Shown piece by piece: positions 63,361 through 64,000 of a stretch of 64,000 nt of DNA. The position numbers and the translations under genes are program-made. Every line of letters starts with the position of its first letter. The first letter of the stretch is position 1. The stretch is from NCBI RefSeq assembly GCF_013167215.1, contig NZ_JABJWY010000038.1:460765-524764 (forward strand), read 5' to 3'. The notes beneath the pieces are model-generated. The model had not been told where the DNA came from. It saw nothing but the letters and a program-made list of their open reading frames with translations, and did not search any database. Source of the DNA: Sphingobacterium prati. Its GTDB lineage: Bacteria; Bacteroidota; Bacteroidia; Sphingobacteriales; Sphingobacteriaceae.

Positions 63361-64000
63361 ATGCAAAAGAGTATTAAGCGAAATATTTTTGTAGCTGCCA
63401 CATACGCTGCGGTCTTGCTTCTCGGTTTGCTGTTGGGACAAAATTATGCGGAAGAACAGGGAAGTAACCAAAAAAGAACTTTTTCCAGTTTAAGTTCCAA
63501 TAGCAATTCAGACAAATTACAATACCTGATCCAGCTAATCTCAGAGAACTACGTAGACAATATCAGTGTAGACACGGTACAAGATGAAGCGATTGAACAT
63601 GTCGTTTCCCGCCTTGATCCTTTTTCTACCTTTTTACGACCCAATCAAGTCCTTGCCAAACAGGAAACCCTTGAAGGTTCCTTCGATGGGATAGGTGTAG
63701 AGTATTTTCGTTTGAAGGATACACTACTTGTAGTGGGGATGGTCTCTGCTGGGCCTGCTGAAAAAAGTGGGATGCGGATTGGTGATCGTATTCTAAAAAT
63801 TGGAAGTAAAGATGTTGCCGGAAAAAAGGTGCCGGAGGCGGAAATCGAAAAATTGATCCGTGGAAAGAAGGGGACCGCCGTATTTATTTCGATTCAACGG
63901 AACGGACAGACGCTCGTTAATCCGTTGAAGGTCATTCGTGATCAGGTGAACGTATCTAGTTTGGACGCTTCCTATATGATTGCGCCCAAGACTGCTTATA
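63361..64000 (+). CDS. S41 family C-terminal processing peptidase, cut by the window
   Basis: The frame is open to the window end (213 codons). A signal anchor lies near the start (VAATYAAVLLLGLLLGQNYA), followed by an N-terminal helical region (LISENYVDNISVD, SRLDPFSTFLRP). A PDZ domain runs from about residue 115 (FDGIGVEYF, AGPAEKSGMRIGDRILKIG). The catalytic Ser/Lys part is beyond the window. A second in-frame ATG at 63328 would add eleven residues. CtpA-type proteases trim periplasmic or membrane proteins at their C-termini. Confidence 0.88.
   Translation, partial: MQKSIKRNIFVAATYAAVLLLGLLLGQNYAEEQGSNQKRTFSSLSSNSNSDKLQYLIQLISENYVDNISVDTVQDEAIEHVVSRLDPFSTFLRPNQVLAKQETLEGSFDGIGVEYFRLKDTLLVVGMVSAGPAEKSGMRIGDRILKIGSKDVAGKKVPEAEIEKLIRGKKGTAVFISIQRNGQTLVNPLKVIRDQVNVSSLDASYMIAPKTAY

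Overview
The window comes from a chromosome of the phylum Bacteroidota, most likely a Sphingobacteriaceae member such as Sphingobacterium. The signs are many genes preceded by the Bacteroidota promoter box TAnnTTTG, two TonB-dependent receptors plus a third large TonB-type barrel, GLPGLI, PCMD, DUF2723 and DUF3127 families, and S16 with a long Ala/Glu-rich tail. GC is moderate (about 40% by eye). The phylum is a firm inference; the genus is a guess. No tRNA, rRNA, CRISPR array, insertion sequence or prophage was found. This is mostly ordinary core chromosome with a few accessory spots.

Layout. 1-7.3 kb: the end of a cupin/JmjC-like gene, then a minus-strand AddB-like/AddA-like helicase-nuclease pair and a broken gene at 6849-7275. 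7.3-10 kb: rpsP, rimM and metF, the last behind a SAM-I riboswitch. 10.3-19 kb: a DUF2723 membrane glycosyltransferase, an OmpW-like porin, glnS, and a SulP transporter with a beta-carbonic anhydrase. 19-24.6 kb: a HerA-like ATPase, a nucleotidyltransferase, a DUF2459 protein and dnaK. 24.7-32.7 kb: a barrel/GLPGLI pair, a thioredoxin-like protein, an ankyrin lipoprotein, a YjbR protein and a PCMD lipoprotein followed by a barrel. 32.7-40.5 kb: a 2OG oxygenase and a MarR-headed fatty-acid beta-oxidation operon (marR, fadN type, fadA, acyl-CoA dehydrogenase). 40.5-50 kb: a YeiH transporter, a TonB receptor, an ECF sigma factor with a membrane partner carrying a TonB-like C-terminus, and an Oar-like receptor. 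50-57 kb: nitroreductase and pepT, DUF4197, an endonuclease/phosphatase-family enzyme, a GDPD, an HD protein, a THUMP methyltransferase and the divergent DUF3127 gene. 57-64 kb: NlpE, an acyltransferase with an MFS transporter, fumC with a lipoprotein, an unknown protein and the start of an S41 protease.

Most notable: a four-helix-bundle (23S rRNA intervening-sequence type) gene at 36943-37293 lies inside the beta-oxidation operon between fadN and fadA. It is bracketed by imperfect inverted repeats of about 34 bp. Related short repeat arms occur alone at about 8067, 60411 and 62513, and less clearly at 16058; two of these overlap or abut stop codons, as the left arm of the cassette does. This looks like a family of small mobile or processed elements, of which the cassette is the gene-carrying form. 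A perfect palindrome at the expected start point of marR is a likely operator for the beta-oxidation operon. A promoter-to-terminator unit without a clear gene lies at 42231-42465.
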